Shown here: one piece after another, positions 45,990 through 56,647 of the stretch
Layout of the letters: each line of letters starts with the position of its first letter
How positions within the stretch are numbered: position 1 is the stretch's first letter
From: Dichotomicrobium thermohalophilum
GTDB taxonomy: Bacteria > Pseudomonadota > Alphaproteobacteria > Rhizobiales > Rhodomicrobiaceae
Length of the DNA: 64,000 bases
Direction of reading: 5' to 3'
NCBI RefSeq assembly: GCF_003550175.1
Contig: NZ_QXDF01000001.1
Coordinates: forward strand, 1,016,501-1,080,500
Made by a program: the position numbers and the translations under genes
Notes under the pieces: model-generated
Seen by the model: the letters and a program-made list of their open reading frames with translations, nothing else
What the model was told of the DNA's origin: nothing
Databases searched by the model: none

Positions 45990-47645
45990 CTACGCCCGCG
46001 CGAATCGCTTGAACTTGATCCGGTGCGGCTCGACCGCCGCATCGCCCAATCGGCGCCGCTTGTCCTCCTCGTAGTCCTCAAAATTCCCCTCGAACCACTC
46101 CACATGGCTGTCGCCCTCAAACGCCAGCATGTGCGTCGCGATCCTATCGAGGAAAAAGCGATCATGGCTGATGACCATCACGCAGCCGGGGAAATCCTCC
46201 AGCGCGGCCTCCAGCGCCGACAGCGTCTCCACGTCGAGGTCGTTGGTCGGTTCGTCGAGCAGCAGCAGGTTCGCGCCTTCCTTCAGCATCTTGGCCAGAT
46301 GCACGCGGTTGCGCTCGCCGCCCGATAGCTGGCCGACCTTCTTCTGCTGGTCGCCGCCGCGGAAGTTGAACCAGCCGACATAGGCGCGGCTCTGCACCTC
46401 GCGCTTGCCGAGTTGGATGACGTCGTTGCCGCCGGAAATCTCCTCCCAGACGGTCTTGTTCGGGTCGAGCGCGTCGCGCGACTGGTCCACATAGCCGAGC
46501 TGCACCGTGTCGCCGAGACGAAGCGTGCCGCCATCGGGCGTCTCCTGCCCGGTAATCATGCGGAACAGCGTCGTCTTGCCAGCGCCGTTCGGGCCGATCA
46601 CGCCGACGATGCCGCCCGGCGGCAGCTTGAAGCTGAGATCGTCGATCAACAGCTCGTCGCCGAAGCCCTTGCGCAGATTCTCGGCCTCCAGAACGCTGCT
46701 GCCCAGTCGCGGACCCGGCGGGATCTGGATATATGCGCGGCCCACCTTCTCGTTGCCGGCCTGCGCGGCGAGTTCCTCATAGGCCTTGATGCGCGCCTTC
46801 GACTTGGCCTGCCGGGCCTTGGGGCTTGCCTGGATCCACTCCAGCTCGCGGGCCAGCGTGCGCTTGCGCGCCTCTTCCTCGCGGCCCTCAAGCTCCATGC
46901 GCTTCTGCTTCTGCTCCAGCCAGGAGGAATAGTTGCCCTGGTACGGGATGCCCTTGCCGCGGTCGAGTTCGAGGATCCAGCCGGTGACGTTGTCGAGGAA
47001 GTAGCGGTCGTGGGTCACGAGCACGACGGTGCCCGAATAGTCGCGCAGGAATTTTTCGAGCCAGGCCACCGTCTCGGCGTCGAGGTGGTTGGTCGGCTCG
47101 TCCAGCAGGATCATGTCGGGCTTCGACAGCAGCAGCTTGCAAAGCGCAACGCGCCGCCGCTCACCGCCTGACAACGCGGAGACATCCGCTTCGCCAGGAG
47201 GACAGCGCAGCGCGTCCATTGCCTGTTCGACCTGGGCATCGAGATCCCAGAGGTCGAGCCGGTCGATCTCGTCCTGCAGCGCGGCCATCTCCTCGGCCGT
47301 CTCGTCGGAATAATCCATCGCCAGCTCGTTGAAGCGGTCGAGCTTGGCCTTCTTGTCGGCGACGCCTTCCATGACGTTGCCCATGACGTCCTTTGACTCG
47401 TCGAGCTGCGGCTCCTGCGGCAGATAGCCGACGCGCACGCCTTCCGCGGCCCAGGCCTCGCCGGTGAATTCCGTGTCGAGACCGGCCATGATGCGCAGCA
47501 ACGTCGATTTACCGGCGCCGTTGACGCCGACGACGCCGATCTTCGCGCCGGGCAGGAAGGACAGCGAAATGTTGTTCAGGACGGTCTTGCCGCCGGGATA
47601 GCTCTTCGACAGGCCGTTGAGCACATAGACATACTGTTGCGCCAT
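45990..47645 (-). CDS. ettA: Energy-dependent translational throttle protein EttA (ABC-F)
   Basis: EttA binds the ribosomal E site and gates entry into elongation according to the ATP/ADP ratio. The 551-residue protein has two ABC domains. Walker A are GVNGAGKST (about residues 39-47) and GPNGAGKTT (about 355). Signatures are [12 protein letters not shown] and [12 protein letters not shown], and Walker B are [12 protein letters not shown] and [12 protein letters not shown]. The EttA-specific arm and linker lie between. There is no membrane domain. ATG 47645 gives the usual MAQQYVYVL start; a longer frame adds 41 residues with no support. Confidence 0.95.
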   Translation of the reverse strand: MAQQYVYVLNGLSKSYPGGKTVLNNISLSFLPGAKIGVVGVNGAGKSTLLRIMAGLDTEFTGEAWAAEGVRVGYLPQEPQLDESKDVMGNVMEGVADKKAKLDRFNELAMDYSDETAEEMAALQDEIDRLDLWDLDAQVEQAMDALRCPPGEADVSALSGGERRRVALCKLLLSKPDMILLDEPTNHLDAETVAWLEKFLRDYSGTVVLVTHDRYFLDNVTGWILELDRGKGIPYQGNYSSWLEQKQKRMELEGREEEARKRTLARELEWIQASPKARQAKSKARIKAYEELAAQAGNEKVGRAYIQIPPGPRLGSSVLEAENLRKGFGDELLIDDLSFKLPPGGIVGVIGPNGAGKTTLFRMITGQETPDGGTLRLGDTVQLGYVDQSRDALDPNKTVWEEISGGNDVIQLGKREVQSRAYVGWFNFRGGDQQKKVGQLSGGERNRVHLAKMLKEGANLLLLDEPTNDLDVETLSALEAALEDFPGCVMVISHDRFFLDRIATHMLAFEGDSHVEWFEGNFEDYEEDKRRRLGDAAVEPHRIKFKRFARA

Positions 47646-47742
47646 GGACTTATAAGGTCTCCGCTTGCGTGAGTTCTGATTGAATCGGCGATATAGCACG
47701 CCAGCGCGCAGTATCGCCAGCCGTGCCTGCGGGGATCGCCGG

Positions 47743-50700
47743 TTATTCCGCGGCCAGGCCGGGCACACGCACCTGTGCGATTACGGTGCGCAGCGCGGCC
47801 GGTTTCACGGGTTTGCGCAACAGCCGGTAGCCGGCCGCGCGCACCTCGTCCTGAACTTCCGGCGAGCGGTCCGCCGTCACGATCACGCCGGCGGTCTCGC
47901 GGTTCAGGCTGCGCGATAGCGATGCGATTGCTTCGCAGCCCGAGCCCTCGTTCAGGTGGTAATCCGCAATAATGATATGGGGCGTGACGCCCTGGGCGTG
48001 AAGCACCACCGCCGCTTCGTTCTCGTCAAGCGCGGTGATCACCTCGCAGCCCCAGCTTTTCAGCAGGACTTCCATACCCTCAAGGATCGCGGCCTCGTTG
48101 TCGATGCACAGCACGCGCACGCCCTGCATGTCGCCGATCTGGCGCGGGGCTTCGGCGGCCGGCCGCGCGCGGATGGCCTCGGGCTCTGCGACTGGCACAG
48201 TGACCGAAAAGACAGAGCCGTGCCCGGGTTGAGATTTGAGCTTGATCGGGTGCGACAGGACCCGCCCCATGCGTTCGACGATCGACAGGCCCAGCCCGAG
48301 CCCGCGCACCGTCGAGGCGTGCTGGTCGAGCCGCAGGAACTCCTTGAAGACCAGCGATTGCTGCGCCATCGGAATTCCCGCCCCGGTATCGTGCACCTCC
48401 AGGCGAACCGTCTCGCCGTCACGGCGGCAGCCGACCAGCACCCGGCCGTGCTCAGTGTATTTTATCGCGTTGGAGAGCAGGTTCTGCAGTATCCGGCGCA
48501 GGAGGCGCGCATCCGATGTCACCCAGACGCTTGATGGCATGATCACCAGCTGGAGGCCGCGCTCTTCGGCCATCGGCGCGAATTCGAGCTGAAGCTGTTT
48601 CAGCAGGTCGTTCACCGATACCGCGCCGAACTCTGGCCGCAGCGCGCCAGTGTCGAGCCGGGAGATGTCCAGAAGCGTGTTGAGGATGTCCTCCACCGCT
48701 GTCAGCGCCGCGTCGATGTTCCCGGCCAACCGTCCCGAATCGCCCTGCATGTCGCGCTCGACCAGGCTGGTCGCGTAAAGCCGCGCGGCGTTCAGCGGCT
48801 GCAGGATGTCGTGGCTTGCCGCGGCAAGAAAGCGCGTCTTGTCCAGGTTGGCTTCATCCGCGCGCGCCTTGGCTTCTTTCAGCGCCTCGTTCAGCTTGGT
48901 CAACTCGGCCGTGCGCTCCTTCACGCGGTGCTCCAGTTCGGCCTTGGAGCGCTCCAGCGCCTCGGCCGCCGCCACCCGGTCGGTGATGTCCGTCATCGAG
49001 GTGACGATGCCGCCCTGAGGCATGGCATTGGTGCGCACTTCGATGACGCGCTGGTCGCTGTGCAACCGTTCCTGAAAGGTCTCCATCGTCACGACGAAAC
49101 GGCGCAGCCGGTCCGCGACGATGCTCTCCGTCTCGCCGGGGCCGAGATCACCGGACTGGGCCATTACCCGAACGATCTGGTCGAGGGGCACGCCGACCTG
49201 TCCCACCTCGGGCGGCAGACCCAGCACCTCGCGGAACTGGCGGTTCCAGCAGATCAACCGCATGTCCTTGTCGAACACGGCGATGCCCTGACGGACCTGG
49301 TCGAGCGCCTGCTGGAGCAGATCCCGATTGTACTGGATCGCCTCCGAGGCATCGTCGAGCAGCTTCAGGGCCGAGGTGCTGCCGACGTCATGCCGGCGCA
49401 GCGCCAGCGAGAACACCAACCGTGACGAGGCGGCGCCGATCGCGCTGGCCAGCAGCTTCTCGGAGTAGCGCACCCAGTGAATGTCGGCCACCGTTTCCTC
49501 CGATAGCGGGGCGCCGCGGCGCCGCGCATAATCCTCGAAGCAGCGCGTCGTCCGTTCATCGCCCAGATAGCGCGCCACCGTGGCGTGCAGATCCGCCACC
49601 TTAACCTTTTCCCGCCAGGGCCGCAGGCCGTGGGCCGGCGCACTGGGGCGCTCGTCGATGAAGCGGGTTGCCTGCAGGCGCTCGATCGGCTCGGGGGGAC
49701 GCAACAGTGAGACCGAGATATAGGCCATGATGTTGAAGATCAGGCTCCAGAACACCCCGTGTGTCAGCGGCTCGAAGCTCATGTTGAACAGCATCTGCGG
49801 CCTGAGAAGGCTGATGCCGAAGGGGCCGGTTTCGATCAGCTCCGGCCCGATCACGCCGGCCTTGGCCAGGAAGGGGAGCAGCAGCGTGTAGGACCACACC
49901 AGGAAGCCCGCGAAGATACCCGCGAGCGCGCCACGCGCCGTCGCGCCGCGCCACATCAGCCCGCCGAAGAAGGCCGGGCCGAGCTGCGCGATCGCCGCAA
50001 AGGACAACAGACCGATATCCGCCAGACCGGAGGAACCGCCGATCATGCGGTAGAAGACATAGGTCAGCAGAAGGATGGCGAAGATCGCGCCGCGCCGGAC
50101 ATGCAGAAGTACCCGGCCCATGTCCCTGCGGTCGAAAACGGTGACCTTGCGCCGCTGAAGGATCAGCGGGACGATCAGGTCGTTGCAGATCATGATCGAC
50201 AGCGCGACCGAGGCGACGATCACCATAGCCGTCGCTGCTGAAAGGCCGCCAACGAAGGCGATCATGCCGATCGTGTGCGCGCCCTCGGACAGCGGCAGCG
50301 AAAGCAGATACATGTCTGCATTTGCCCCGCCCTGGCCGAAGGTCACTAGCCCGGCGATCGCCACTGGCACGACGAACAGGTTGATGAGCACCAGGTAAAG
50401 CGGAAACAGCCAGATCGCGCGGTGCACCTCGTTCGGCGTGTTGTTCTCGACGACCATGACGTGGAACTGACGCGGCAGCAGAATGATGCAGGTTGCACTG
50501 AGCAGCGTGATGGTCATCCAGGTGCCGCCGTTGAAGCCGCGGCTGAACAGCTCCGAGACCTGCGGGTCGGCCGCCGCCCGGTCCAGTAGCGGGCCGAGAC
50601 CGCCCATCATGGCGAAGGTGATGTAGGCGCCGACGACAATGAAGGCGACGAGCTTGACGACCGACTCCATCGCGATCGCCAGCATCAGCCCTTCCTGGTG

Positions 50701-51267
50701 CTCGGTCGCGTCGATATGGCGGGTGCCGAAGAGGATGGCGAACACGGCCATCAACACCGCGATGATGAAGGCGATGTCGACGTGATCGGGTGGCCCGCTG
50801 CCGGCGTTGAGAGGGTTCGCCGGCCCCAGCATGGTCTTCACGGAGACCGAAACCGCTTCGAGTTGCAGCGACAGATAGGGCAGGGTGCCCATCACGATCA
50901 GCACCGTGACCACAGCGGCAAGCGGCGCGCTCTTACCGTAGCGGGCGGCCAGGAAGTCGGCGACCGAGGTAATGTTCTGGCTCTTGGCGATGCGGATGAT
51001 GCGGCTGATGAGCGGGGCGCCCAGCGCGAGCACGAGGATCGGGCCGACATAGACGGGCAGGAAGTCAAGCCCGGTGCGCGCGGACAGGCCGATGCTGCCG
51101 AAAAAGGTCCACGACGTGCAGTAGACCGCGAGCGATAGCGCGTAGATCGTCGGGCGATCGCGCCGGGACGGGCGCTTGGCGGCGAGATGGTCGCCATAGT
51201 AGGCAACCGCGAAGAGGATGCCTAAATAAAGAATTGCGGCGGCGACGATGATCCAGCCGTCGAGCAT
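47743..51267 (-). CDS. Hybrid sensor histidine kinase with N-terminal sodium/solute-symporter domain
   Basis: This 1174-residue protein begins with a 13-helix SSS-type symporter module (about residues 1-520, with [21 protein letters not shown] and [16 protein letters not shown]). A PAS region (about 660-780, [21 protein letters not shown]) and a coiled coil follow. Then come a HisKA domain with the phospho-accepting H819 in [13 protein letters not shown], HATPase_c (N-box [13 protein letters not shown]-box [13 protein letters not shown]) and a C-terminal receiver with D1102 in [11 protein letters not shown]. The SSS part probably senses or imports a solute, as in CbrA-type sensors. ATG 51267 removes 14 non-conserved residues. 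No partner response regulator lies nearby. Confidence 0.9.
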   Translation of the reverse strand: MLDGWIIVAAAILYLGILFAVAYYGDHLAAKRPSRRDRPTIYALSLAVYCTSWTFFGSIGLSARTGLDFLPVYVGPILVLALGAPLISRIIRIAKSQNITSVADFLAARYGKSAPLAAVVTVLIVMGTLPYLSLQLEAVSVSVKTMLGPANPLNAGSGPPDHVDIAFIIAVLMAVFAILFGTRHIDATEHQEGLMLAIAMESVVKLVAFIVVGAYITFAMMGGLGPLLDRAAADPQVSELFSRGFNGGTWMTITLLSATCIILLPRQFHVMVVENNTPNEVHRAIWLFPLYLVLINLFVVPVAIAGLVTFGQGGANADMYLLSLPLSEGAHTIGMIAFVGGLSAATAMVIVASVALSIMICNDLIVPLILQRRKVTVFDRRDMGRVLLHVRRGAIFAILLLTYVFYRMIGGSSGLADIGLLSFAAIAQLGPAFFGGLMWRGATARGALAGIFAGFLVWSYTLLLPFLAKAGVIGPELIETGPFGISLLRPQMLFNMSFEPLTHGVFWSLIFNIMAYISVSLLRPPEPIERLQATRFIDERPSAPAHGLRPWREKVKVADLHATVARYLGDERTTRCFEDYARRRGAPLSEETVADIHWVRYSEKLLASAIGAASSRLVFSLALRRHDVGSTSALKLLDDASEAIQYNRDLLQQALDQVRQGIAVFDKDMRLICWNRQFREVLGLPPEVGQVGVPLDQIVRVMAQSGDLGPGETESIVADRLRRFVVTMETFQERLHSDQRVIEVRTNAMPQGGIVTSMTDITDRVAAAEALERSKAELEHRVKERTAELTKLNEALKEAKARADEANLDKTRFLAAASHDILQPLNAARLYATSLVERDMQGDSGRLAGNIDAALTAVEDILNTLLDISRLDTGALRPEFGAVSVNDLLKQLQLEFAPMAEERGLQLVIMPSSVWVTSDARLLRRILQNLLSNAIKYTEHGRVLVGCRRDGETVRLEVHDTGAGIPMAQQSLVFKEFLRLDQHASTVRGLGLGLSIVERMGRVLSHPIKLKSQPGHGSVFSVTVPVAEPEAIRARPAAEAPRQIGDMQGVRVLCIDNEAAILEGMEVLLKSWGCEVITALDENEAAVVLHAQGVTPHIIIADYHLNEGSGCEAIASLSRSLNRETAGVIVTADRSPEVQDEVRAAGYRLLRKPVKPAALRTVIAQVRVPGLAAE

Positions 51268-51384
51268 GGCGGTCCCAAGGTTGGCGCGCCGCAAAAGCCG
51301 CGGCGGCACAGACTCTTACTTCAACGTTGCAAGCTTACAGGCGCGGCCGCTGCTTTGAAAACACCGATTTTTCCGGTGGTTGCG

Positions 51385-52119
51385 CTAGCCCTGATCTGTG
51401 AGCGCCCAAACGACGCGCACGCGCACCTTGATCTCGGTCTCCCCCGCTTCGATCGGCACGTCGCCTTCCGCCTTGGCGGCCATGGCGCGGAAGCGCGGCT
51501 CTGGACCGCCGTCCATGGTGACTTCCTCGATCTTGAGGACTTCGCCGACCGAGGTGCCGGCGGCCTTCGCGTAAAGCTCGGCCCGTTCGCGGGCGGTTTC
51601 GATCGCCTGGACCCGGGCCTTGTCCATCAGCGCCTCCGGCTCGCTGACCGAGAAGCTGATGCCGCCGATCTGATTGGACCCGAAGCTGACGACCTTGTCG
51701 AGCACCTCGCCGAGTCGGCCGATCTCGCGCACGGTGATGCGGATCGAGTTGACCACGCGGTAGCCGGAAATGACCGATGGTTTGCCGTCGTCAAAATGCT
51801 GATAGCGCGGGTGGACGGAGAAATTCGTCGTCTGGATGTCCTTGCTGGCGATGTCTTTTTCCTTCAGCGCCTCGATCACCTTGGCCATCGCCGCATTGTT
51901 GTCGTCCATCGCGCTGCGGGCGTTTTCAGCCTCGCTGACGACCCCGACCGTGATGTGCGCCGTATCGGGGCGGACGTTAACGCTGCCCGTTGCACTGAGT
52001 GAAAGGGTGCGCTGCTCCGGATCAACCGACTGCGCGACCGCGGGCGCCGACTCGCTGATGGCGGCCACGGCGGCGAGGAGTGTGACAACGGCGAAAACGA
52101 CTGAACTGCGGGTGATCAT
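51385..52119 (-). CDS. SIMPL (DUF541) domain periplasmic protein
   Basis: The 244-residue product has a signal peptide (VVFAVVTLLAAVAAISES, cleaved near APAVAQS) and the SIMPL/DUF541 fold. Its text includes LSLSATGSVNVRPDTAHITVGVVSEA, KDIASKDIQTTNFSVHPRY and ARERAELYAKAAGTSVGEVLKIEE. Brucella BP26/Omp28 and E. coli YggE are family members linked to envelope integrity and oxidative stress. ATG 52119 follows GGAAGG at good spacing; the earlier in-frame start lies beyond the signal peptide. It is divergent from the tRNA gene. Confidence 0.88.
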   Translation of the reverse strand: MITRSSVVFAVVTLLAAVAAISESAPAVAQSVDPEQRTLSLSATGSVNVRPDTAHITVGVVSEAENARSAMDDNNAAMAKVIEALKEKDIASKDIQTTNFSVHPRYQHFDDGKPSVISGYRVVNSIRITVREIGRLGEVLDKVVSFGSNQIGGISFSVSEPEALMDKARVQAIETARERAELYAKAAGTSVGEVLKIEEVTMDGGPEPRFRAMAAKAEGDVPIEAGETEIKVRVRVVWALTDQG

Positions 52120-52235
52120 GAGGGCCTTCCGTTTGGATGATCTGCCTGCTGGCGCGGGCCGCAAAGCATGTCGAGGCCGCGGTCGCGCCAGTTGCGAAAA
52201 ACGCTGTCTACGGTTAGCGCATAGGACAAAATTGC

Positions 52236-52241
52236 TATAGA
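52236..52241 (+). promoter_or_regulatory. -10 box before the tRNA gene
   Basis: TATAGA lies 20 bases before the tRNA. The -35 at 17 bp spacing would be GTTAGC (52213-52218), which is weak. The placement gives a short 5' leader, as expected for a tRNA gene. Confidence 0.35.
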
Positions 52242-52261
52242 GTCGAGCACCTGCCGACACC

Positions 52262-52338
52262 GGGCCCGTAGCTCAACTGGTCAGAGCCGACGGCTCATAA
52301 CCGTCTGGTTGCAGGTTCGAGTCCTGCCGGGCCCACCA
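52262..52338 (+). tRNA. tRNA with CAU anticodon (tRNA-Ile2 or elongator tRNA-Met)
   Basis: A 77-nt cloverleaf is complete, with encoded CCA. The acceptor arm GGGCCCG pairs with CGGGCCC. The D arm is GCTC...GAGC, the anticodon arm ACGG-CTCATAA-CCGT has anticodon CAT, and the T arm is GCAGG-TTCGAGT-CCTGC. The fully paired first base excludes the initiator tRNA. C4-G69 and C5-G68 are the pairs TilS uses to recognise tRNA-Ile2 in E. coli, where the C is converted to lysidine, so this may decode AUA rather than AUG. Confidence 0.95.
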
Positions 52339-52387
52339 TTTGCAAAACTGTGAAAAATCTTGCCGAACCGGCTGCCAGATAATCGGC

Positions 52388-53320
52388 TCAGCCGATCCCA
52401 CCCTTCTTTCCGGACGCCGCCCCCTCCGCGCGCAGCGCGTTGAGCGCCTTGCGGAATTCCGCCTCCCTTCCCGGCGGCACCTTCGGATAGGTCACGCCCA
52501 GGCCCTCGACCGCCTCCACAATGACATGGCTGACCAGCGCGCGCATGAGCCATTTGTTGTCGGCGGGGATGACGTACCAGGGCGCCCATTCGGTGCTGGT
52601 CGCGGTGATCAGCTCTTCATAAGCGTGTTGATAGTCGTCCCAATGCGCGCGCTCGTAGAGGTCGTTCGCGGAGAATTTCCAGAGCTTTTTCGGTTTTGTC
52701 AGCCGCCGGACGAAGCGTTGCCGCTGCTCCTCCTTCGAGACGTTCAGGAAAAACTTGAGGATGACCGTACCGTTGCGAGTCATGTGCCGCTCGAAGGCGT
52801 TGATATCCTCGAATCGGGCCGCCCAGAAGTCGCTGCCGTTCGGCGCGGCCGGCAGGCGCTGGCGCTGCACGAGTTCAGGATGGACGCGCACCACGAGCAC
52901 TTCCTCGTAGTAGGAGCGATTGAAGATACCGATGCGCCCGCGCTCCGGAACGTCGCGCCAGTAACGCCACAGAAAATTATGGTCCAGTTCCTCGGCCGAG
53001 GGCTGCTTGAAGCTGAACACCTGACAGCCCTGCGGGTTCACACCGGACATGACTTGCTTGATGGTGCTATCCTTGCCCGCGGCGTCCATCGCCTGGAGCA
53101 GGATGAGCACGGAGAAGCGGTCGTCGGCGTAGAGCTTCTCCTGGGCCTTGGCGAGCAAGCGCCGCTGCGCCTTCACATATTTCTTGGCACGCTTCTTGAG
53201 GCCCGCGCCAGTGAGGCCGTCGACCCGGCCAGAGCCCTCCCATGACGGTTGGTGATCGCTCAGGCTGAACCCGCCATCGGTGCCTGCGCGAATTTGATTG
53301 GTGGTGTCTGGCCTCAGCAT
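52388..53320 (-). CDS. Polyphosphate kinase 2 family protein (polyphosphate:nucleotide phosphotransferase)
   Basis: PPK2 enzymes transfer phosphate between polyphosphate and nucleotides. The 310-residue protein has Walker A QAMDAAGKDSTIKQVMSG (about residues 76-93), the PPK2 core QVFSFKQPSAEELDHNFLWRY, Walker B-type IGIFNRSYYEEVLVVRVHPE and the lid KFFLNVSKEEQRQRF. The length fits the one-domain classes, but the nucleotide preference cannot be read. ATG 53320 is used; another in-frame ATG 45 bases upstream (MGDSASP) is possible. It is convergent with the tRNA and lies directly downstream of the class I LysRS gene on the same strand. Confidence 0.9.
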   Translation of the reverse strand: MLRPDTTNQIRAGTDGGFSLSDHQPSWEGSGRVDGLTGAGLKKRAKKYVKAQRRLLAKAQEKLYADDRFSVLILLQAMDAAGKDSTIKQVMSGVNPQGCQVFSFKQPSAEELDHNFLWRYWRDVPERGRIGIFNRSYYEEVLVVRVHPELVQRQRLPAAPNGSDFWAARFEDINAFERHMTRNGTVILKFFLNVSKEEQRQRFVRRLTKPKKLWKFSANDLYERAHWDDYQHAYEELITATSTEWAPWYVIPADNKWLMRALVSHVIVEAVEGLGVTYPKVPPGREAEFRKALNALRAEGAASGKKGGIG

Positions 53321-53450
53321 CTGTACCCGATTCCGGTTCGGCCTCGGTGAGGCGCTGTCACCCATCTTCTGCCGGCCCGGGCAGGGCGTCAACTTGCGCG
53401 GTCGGAAGGGGCCAGGCGCGCCAAGGCAATCCAATAAGGTGAGGCGCGGA

Positions 53451-55091
53451 TCAGGATCGCGAAGTCGCCTCGGCCTGTATGCCGCCCCACAGCCGCTCGG
53501 CGATCATCGCGCGGGTGTTGGCTACGCCGTAAAGCTCCACGAACGAGCCGAAGCGCGGGCCGGCGCTCTGGCCCAAGAGCACTTCGTAGAGCGCGCGGAA
53601 CCAGTCGCGCAGCGGCTCGAATTCGTGCTTTTTGCCGATTTCGTAGACCACCGCCTGAATATCCTCGCCGGCCGTGCCTTCAGCCAGTTCACCCAGCCGC
53701 TCGTAGAGCTCGGTGATCGCCGCGCGCTCCCGCGCGTCCGGGTCGCGGAACTGCTTGGTCGGCGCGACGAAATCGCGGAAATAGGCGAGCGCATAGCCGA
53801 CCATCCGGTCCAGCTCCGGCGCATTCTCCGGCGTCGCGCTTGGCGCATAACGCTGGATGAAGCCCCAGAGCGTCTCCTTGTTGTCCGCGTTCGAGGCGCT
53901 GACGAGGTTGAGCAGCAGCGAAAAGCTGATCGGCACCTCGACGCGCGGCGGGTCGCCCAGATGGATGTGCCAAACCGGGTTGCCGACCTTCTCCTTCGCC
54001 GTTTGGTCCGGGTATTTCGTGAGGAAAGTAAGATACTCGTCGACGGTCTTCGGGATGACGTCGAAATACAGCTTCCGCGCCGAGCGCGGCTTTTGGAACA
54101 TGAACATGCTCAGGCTCTCGGTCGAGGCGTAGGTGAGCCACTCGTCGATCGTCAGCCCGTTACCCTTCGACTTGGAGATCTTCTCGCCGTTCTCGTCCAG
54201 GAACAGCTCATAGTTGAAACCCTCCGGCGGGCGGCCGCCGAGCGCGCGGCAGATCTTCGAGGACAGCGTGACCGAGTCGATCAGGTCCTTGCCCGCCATC
54301 TCGTAATCCACGCCCAGCGCGGTCCAGCGCAGCGCCCAATCCGCCTTCCACTGGCATTTCACGCGTCCGCCCGTCACGGGCGTCTCCACGCGCTCGCCGG
54401 TCTCCGGATCCTCGTAGGTGATCGTGCCGGCCTCGACATCGCGCGCGATGACCGGGACCTGCAGCACGCGGCCCGTCCGCGGGCAGATCGGCAGGAAGGG
54501 CGAATAGGTCTTGCGCCGCTCCTCGCCCAGGGTCGGCAGGATGATGTCCGTGACCTTGTCATAGACTTCCAGCATCTTCAGAAGCGTATCGTCGAACTGG
54601 CCGGACTGGTAGCAGGTCGTCGCCGAATAGAACTCGTAATCGAAGCCGAAACGATCCAGGAAGCGGCGCAGGCGCAAGTTGTTGTGCGCGGCGAAGCTCT
54701 CGTGCTCGTCGCTGAACGGGTCCGGCACCTTTGACAGCGGCAGCCCGATATACTGCTCCATCTGCTCGCGGTTCGGCACGTTGTCGGGCACCTTGCGCAG
54801 GCCGTCCATGTCGTCGGAGAAGCAGATCAGCCGGGTCGGCAGGCCGGTTAGCACCTGGAAGGCGTGGCGGACCATGCTGGTGCGCGCGACCTCGCCGAAT
54901 GTGCCGATATGCGGCAGGCCGGACGGCCCGTAGCCCGTCTCGAACAGCACGACATCCGGCGCGCCGCTTTTCTCAAACCGCTTGATGAGCTTGCGCGCTT
55001 CCTCGAATGGCCAGGCCTTGCTCTCGCGCGCCGCCTCGATCATCTCGGCGGCGAGCGGATCGAACGCAGGTGAGTCTGAGGTCGTGGACAT
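53451..55091 (-). CDS. lysS: Lysyl-tRNA synthetase, class I
   Basis: This enzyme charges tRNA-Lys. The 546-residue protein is the archaeal-type class I form, not the class II LysS/LysU. It shows HIGH as [11 protein letters not shown] (about residues 57-67), KMSKS as KISKSKGNG (about 290), and the family's [14 protein letters not shown] and [11 protein letters not shown]-type text. Class I LysRS is normal for many alphaproteobacteria. The gene stands on the opposite strand to the TerB-like gene and upstream of the PPK2 gene. Confidence 0.95.
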   Translation of the reverse strand: MSTTSDSPAFDPLAAEMIEAARESKAWPFEEARKLIKRFEKSGAPDVVLFETGYGPSGLPHIGTFGEVARTSMVRHAFQVLTGLPTRLICFSDDMDGLRKVPDNVPNREQMEQYIGLPLSKVPDPFSDEHESFAAHNNLRLRRFLDRFGFDYEFYSATTCYQSGQFDDTLLKMLEVYDKVTDIILPTLGEERRKTYSPFLPICPRTGRVLQVPVIARDVEAGTITYEDPETGERVETPVTGGRVKCQWKADWALRWTALGVDYEMAGKDLIDSVTLSSKICRALGGRPPEGFNYELFLDENGEKISKSKGNGLTIDEWLTYASTESLSMFMFQKPRSARKLYFDVIPKTVDEYLTFLTKYPDQTAKEKVGNPVWHIHLGDPPRVEVPISFSLLLNLVSASNADNKETLWGFIQRYAPSATPENAPELDRMVGYALAYFRDFVAPTKQFRDPDARERAAITELYERLGELAEGTAGEDIQAVVYEIGKKHEFEPLRDWFRALYEVLLGQSAGPRFGSFVELYGVANTRAMIAERLWGGIQAEATSRS

Positions 55092-55273
55092 GGCGTGGGC
55101 CTTCTGGCTGCACCGAAGCGGTTGTGATGGAAATCGCGCGCAAGTTAGGCTCAGGGCGCTCAGGCGTCAATCGGGCCGGGGCGGCGTCTGCGCGCTTGAT
55201 CACGCGGGCGAACGGGTTACAAGTCGGCGCAGCAGAAAATGGTCGCGCTGGCGCGCAAGCGAAAGGGAATGAG

Positions 55274-55714
55274 ATGTCCGAGAAACCCACCGGCTACACT
55301 GCCGAAAAGGTCGCCGAAATTCATGAGGCCCTTATTTTCGCGATGGTCACGATCGCCGCAGTGGATCGCGAGATTTCCGACAACGAATTGCAGCGCATCG
55401 GGCGCATCGTCAGCAATCTGCCGGTGTTCCGTGATTTCAACCTGGACTCGCTGGTCCAGACGGCTGAGGCGTGCGGGAACATGCTCAGCGGCGAGGACGG
55501 GCTGGAAAACGTCCTGCACAAGATTGGCACCGCAATTCCGCACCGCCTGCGCGAGACGGCCTACGCCCTGGCTGTCGAGATCGCAGCCGCGGACCTATCC
55601 GTGAGCCAGGAAGAAGCGCGGTTCCTGGAGATGCTTGCGGACCGGCTGGAACTGGACAAGCTCAGCACGGTGGCAATCGAGCGCGGCGCGCGCGCACGCC
55701 ATGTCGTGGTCTGA
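55274..55714 (+). CDS. TerB-like (tellurite resistance) domain protein
   Basis: The 146-residue protein begins at ATG 55274 with AAAGGGAA upstream. It is all-helical, with the TerB/DjlA-type pattern AVDREISDNELQRIGRIVSNLP (about residues 34-55) and a second acidic motif AAADLSVSQEEARFLEMLADRL (about 110-131), each with a possible metal-binding D/E. The family is named for tellurite resistance, but isolated copies such as this one have no proven function. A much longer open frame upstream lacks support. Confidence 0.8.
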   Translation: MSEKPTGYTAEKVAEIHEALIFAMVTIAAVDREISDNELQRIGRIVSNLPVFRDFNLDSLVQTAEACGNMLSGEDGLENVLHKIGTAIPHRLRETAYALAVEIAAADLSVSQEEARFLEMLADRLELDKLSTVAIERGARARHVVV

Positions 55715-55789
55715 CAGAAAGGCGCACCATCTCGCCATTGGGCCGCTCGCGTTCTATATTTTGCGTGGCAGCGGTAAACGGATACGCGC

Positions 55790-56647
55790 ATGGGCGAGCT
55801 AAGCCAGACCACCGAAACGATCCTGCGTCTCAGTGCATTCATCGGCATTTTTGTCGTGATGGCGCTGATCGAACTGGCCGCGCCGCGGCGCGAACTGCAT
55901 CACTCGAAGCCACGTCGCTGGCTCACCAATCTCAGCATTTCCGGGCTGAACGCTCTGCTTCTGCGCCTGATGGCGATGCTGGCCGTGCCGATCGCTGCCG
56001 TGGCCGCGGCGGAATGGGCGCGCATCGCCGGCTGGGGCGCGTTCAACCTGCTTGGCTGGCCGTTCTGGCTGGAAATCCTGATTTCGCTCGTGCTGCTCGA
56101 CCTTGCCATCTATGCCCAGCACGTCGTGTTTCACAAGGTGCCGATCCTCTGGCGGCTGCATCAGGTGCATCATGCGGATGTGGACTTCGACGTCTCGACC
56201 GCACTGCGCTTTCACCCGGTGGAGATCGCGCTGTCGATGCTGATCAAGATCGCCGTCGTGCTGGCACTGGGGGCGCCGGCGATTGCGGTCGTGCTGTTCG
56301 AGATCATCCTGAACGGCTGCGCGATGTTCAACCACGCGAACATCAATTTGCCGGGCTGGCTGGACCGGATCGTGCGCCGCGTGATCGTGACGCCGGACAT
56401 GCACCGGGTGCATCACTCGGTGATCCCGCGCGAGACAGACTCCAATTTTGGCTTCAACCTGTCGATCTGGGACCGGATTTTCAGGACCTACCGCCCCCAG
56501 CCTGAAGCAGGCCACACGGACATGACGATCGGTCTGTCCGAATACCAGAGCGAGGCTCCGACGCGTTTCGCCTGGAGCTTGGTGCTGCCGTTTAAACGGC
56601 GCAAGCGCCGGTCAGTAAAGGCTGAGCGGGAAGTAGCGGAGCATTAG
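55790..56647 (+). CDS. Sterol desaturase / fatty acid hydroxylase family protein
   Basis: The 285-residue membrane protein has four hydrophobic segments and the histidine clusters of the FA_hydroxylase diiron family: HVVFH, LHQVHHADVDFDVSTALRFHPVE, and a third cluster FNHANIN plus MHRVHHS. These ligate a diiron centre that activates oxygen for C-H hydroxylation or desaturation of a lipid. The substrate is unknown; hopanoid, carotenoid and fatty-acid modifiers all share this pattern. Its 3' end overlaps the convergent binding-protein gene by 36 bases. Confidence 0.88.
   Translation: MGELSQTTETILRLSAFIGIFVVMALIELAAPRRELHHSKPRRWLTNLSISGLNALLLRLMAMLAVPIAAVAAAEWARIAGWGAFNLLGWPFWLEILISLVLLDLAIYAQHVVFHKVPILWRLHQVHHADVDFDVSTALRFHPVEIALSMLIKIAVVLALGAPAIAVVLFEIILNGCAMFNHANINLPGWLDRIVRRVIVTPDMHRVHHSVIPRETDSNFGFNLSIWDRIFRTYRPQPEAGHTDMTIGLSEYQSEAPTRFAWSLVLPFKRRKRRSVKAEREVAEH

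Noticed and set aside
52262-52338. tRNA as an attachment site for a genomic island
   Set aside because: No integrase or repeated tRNA 3' end is nearby, and the following genes (PPK2, LysRS) are chromosomal core genes.
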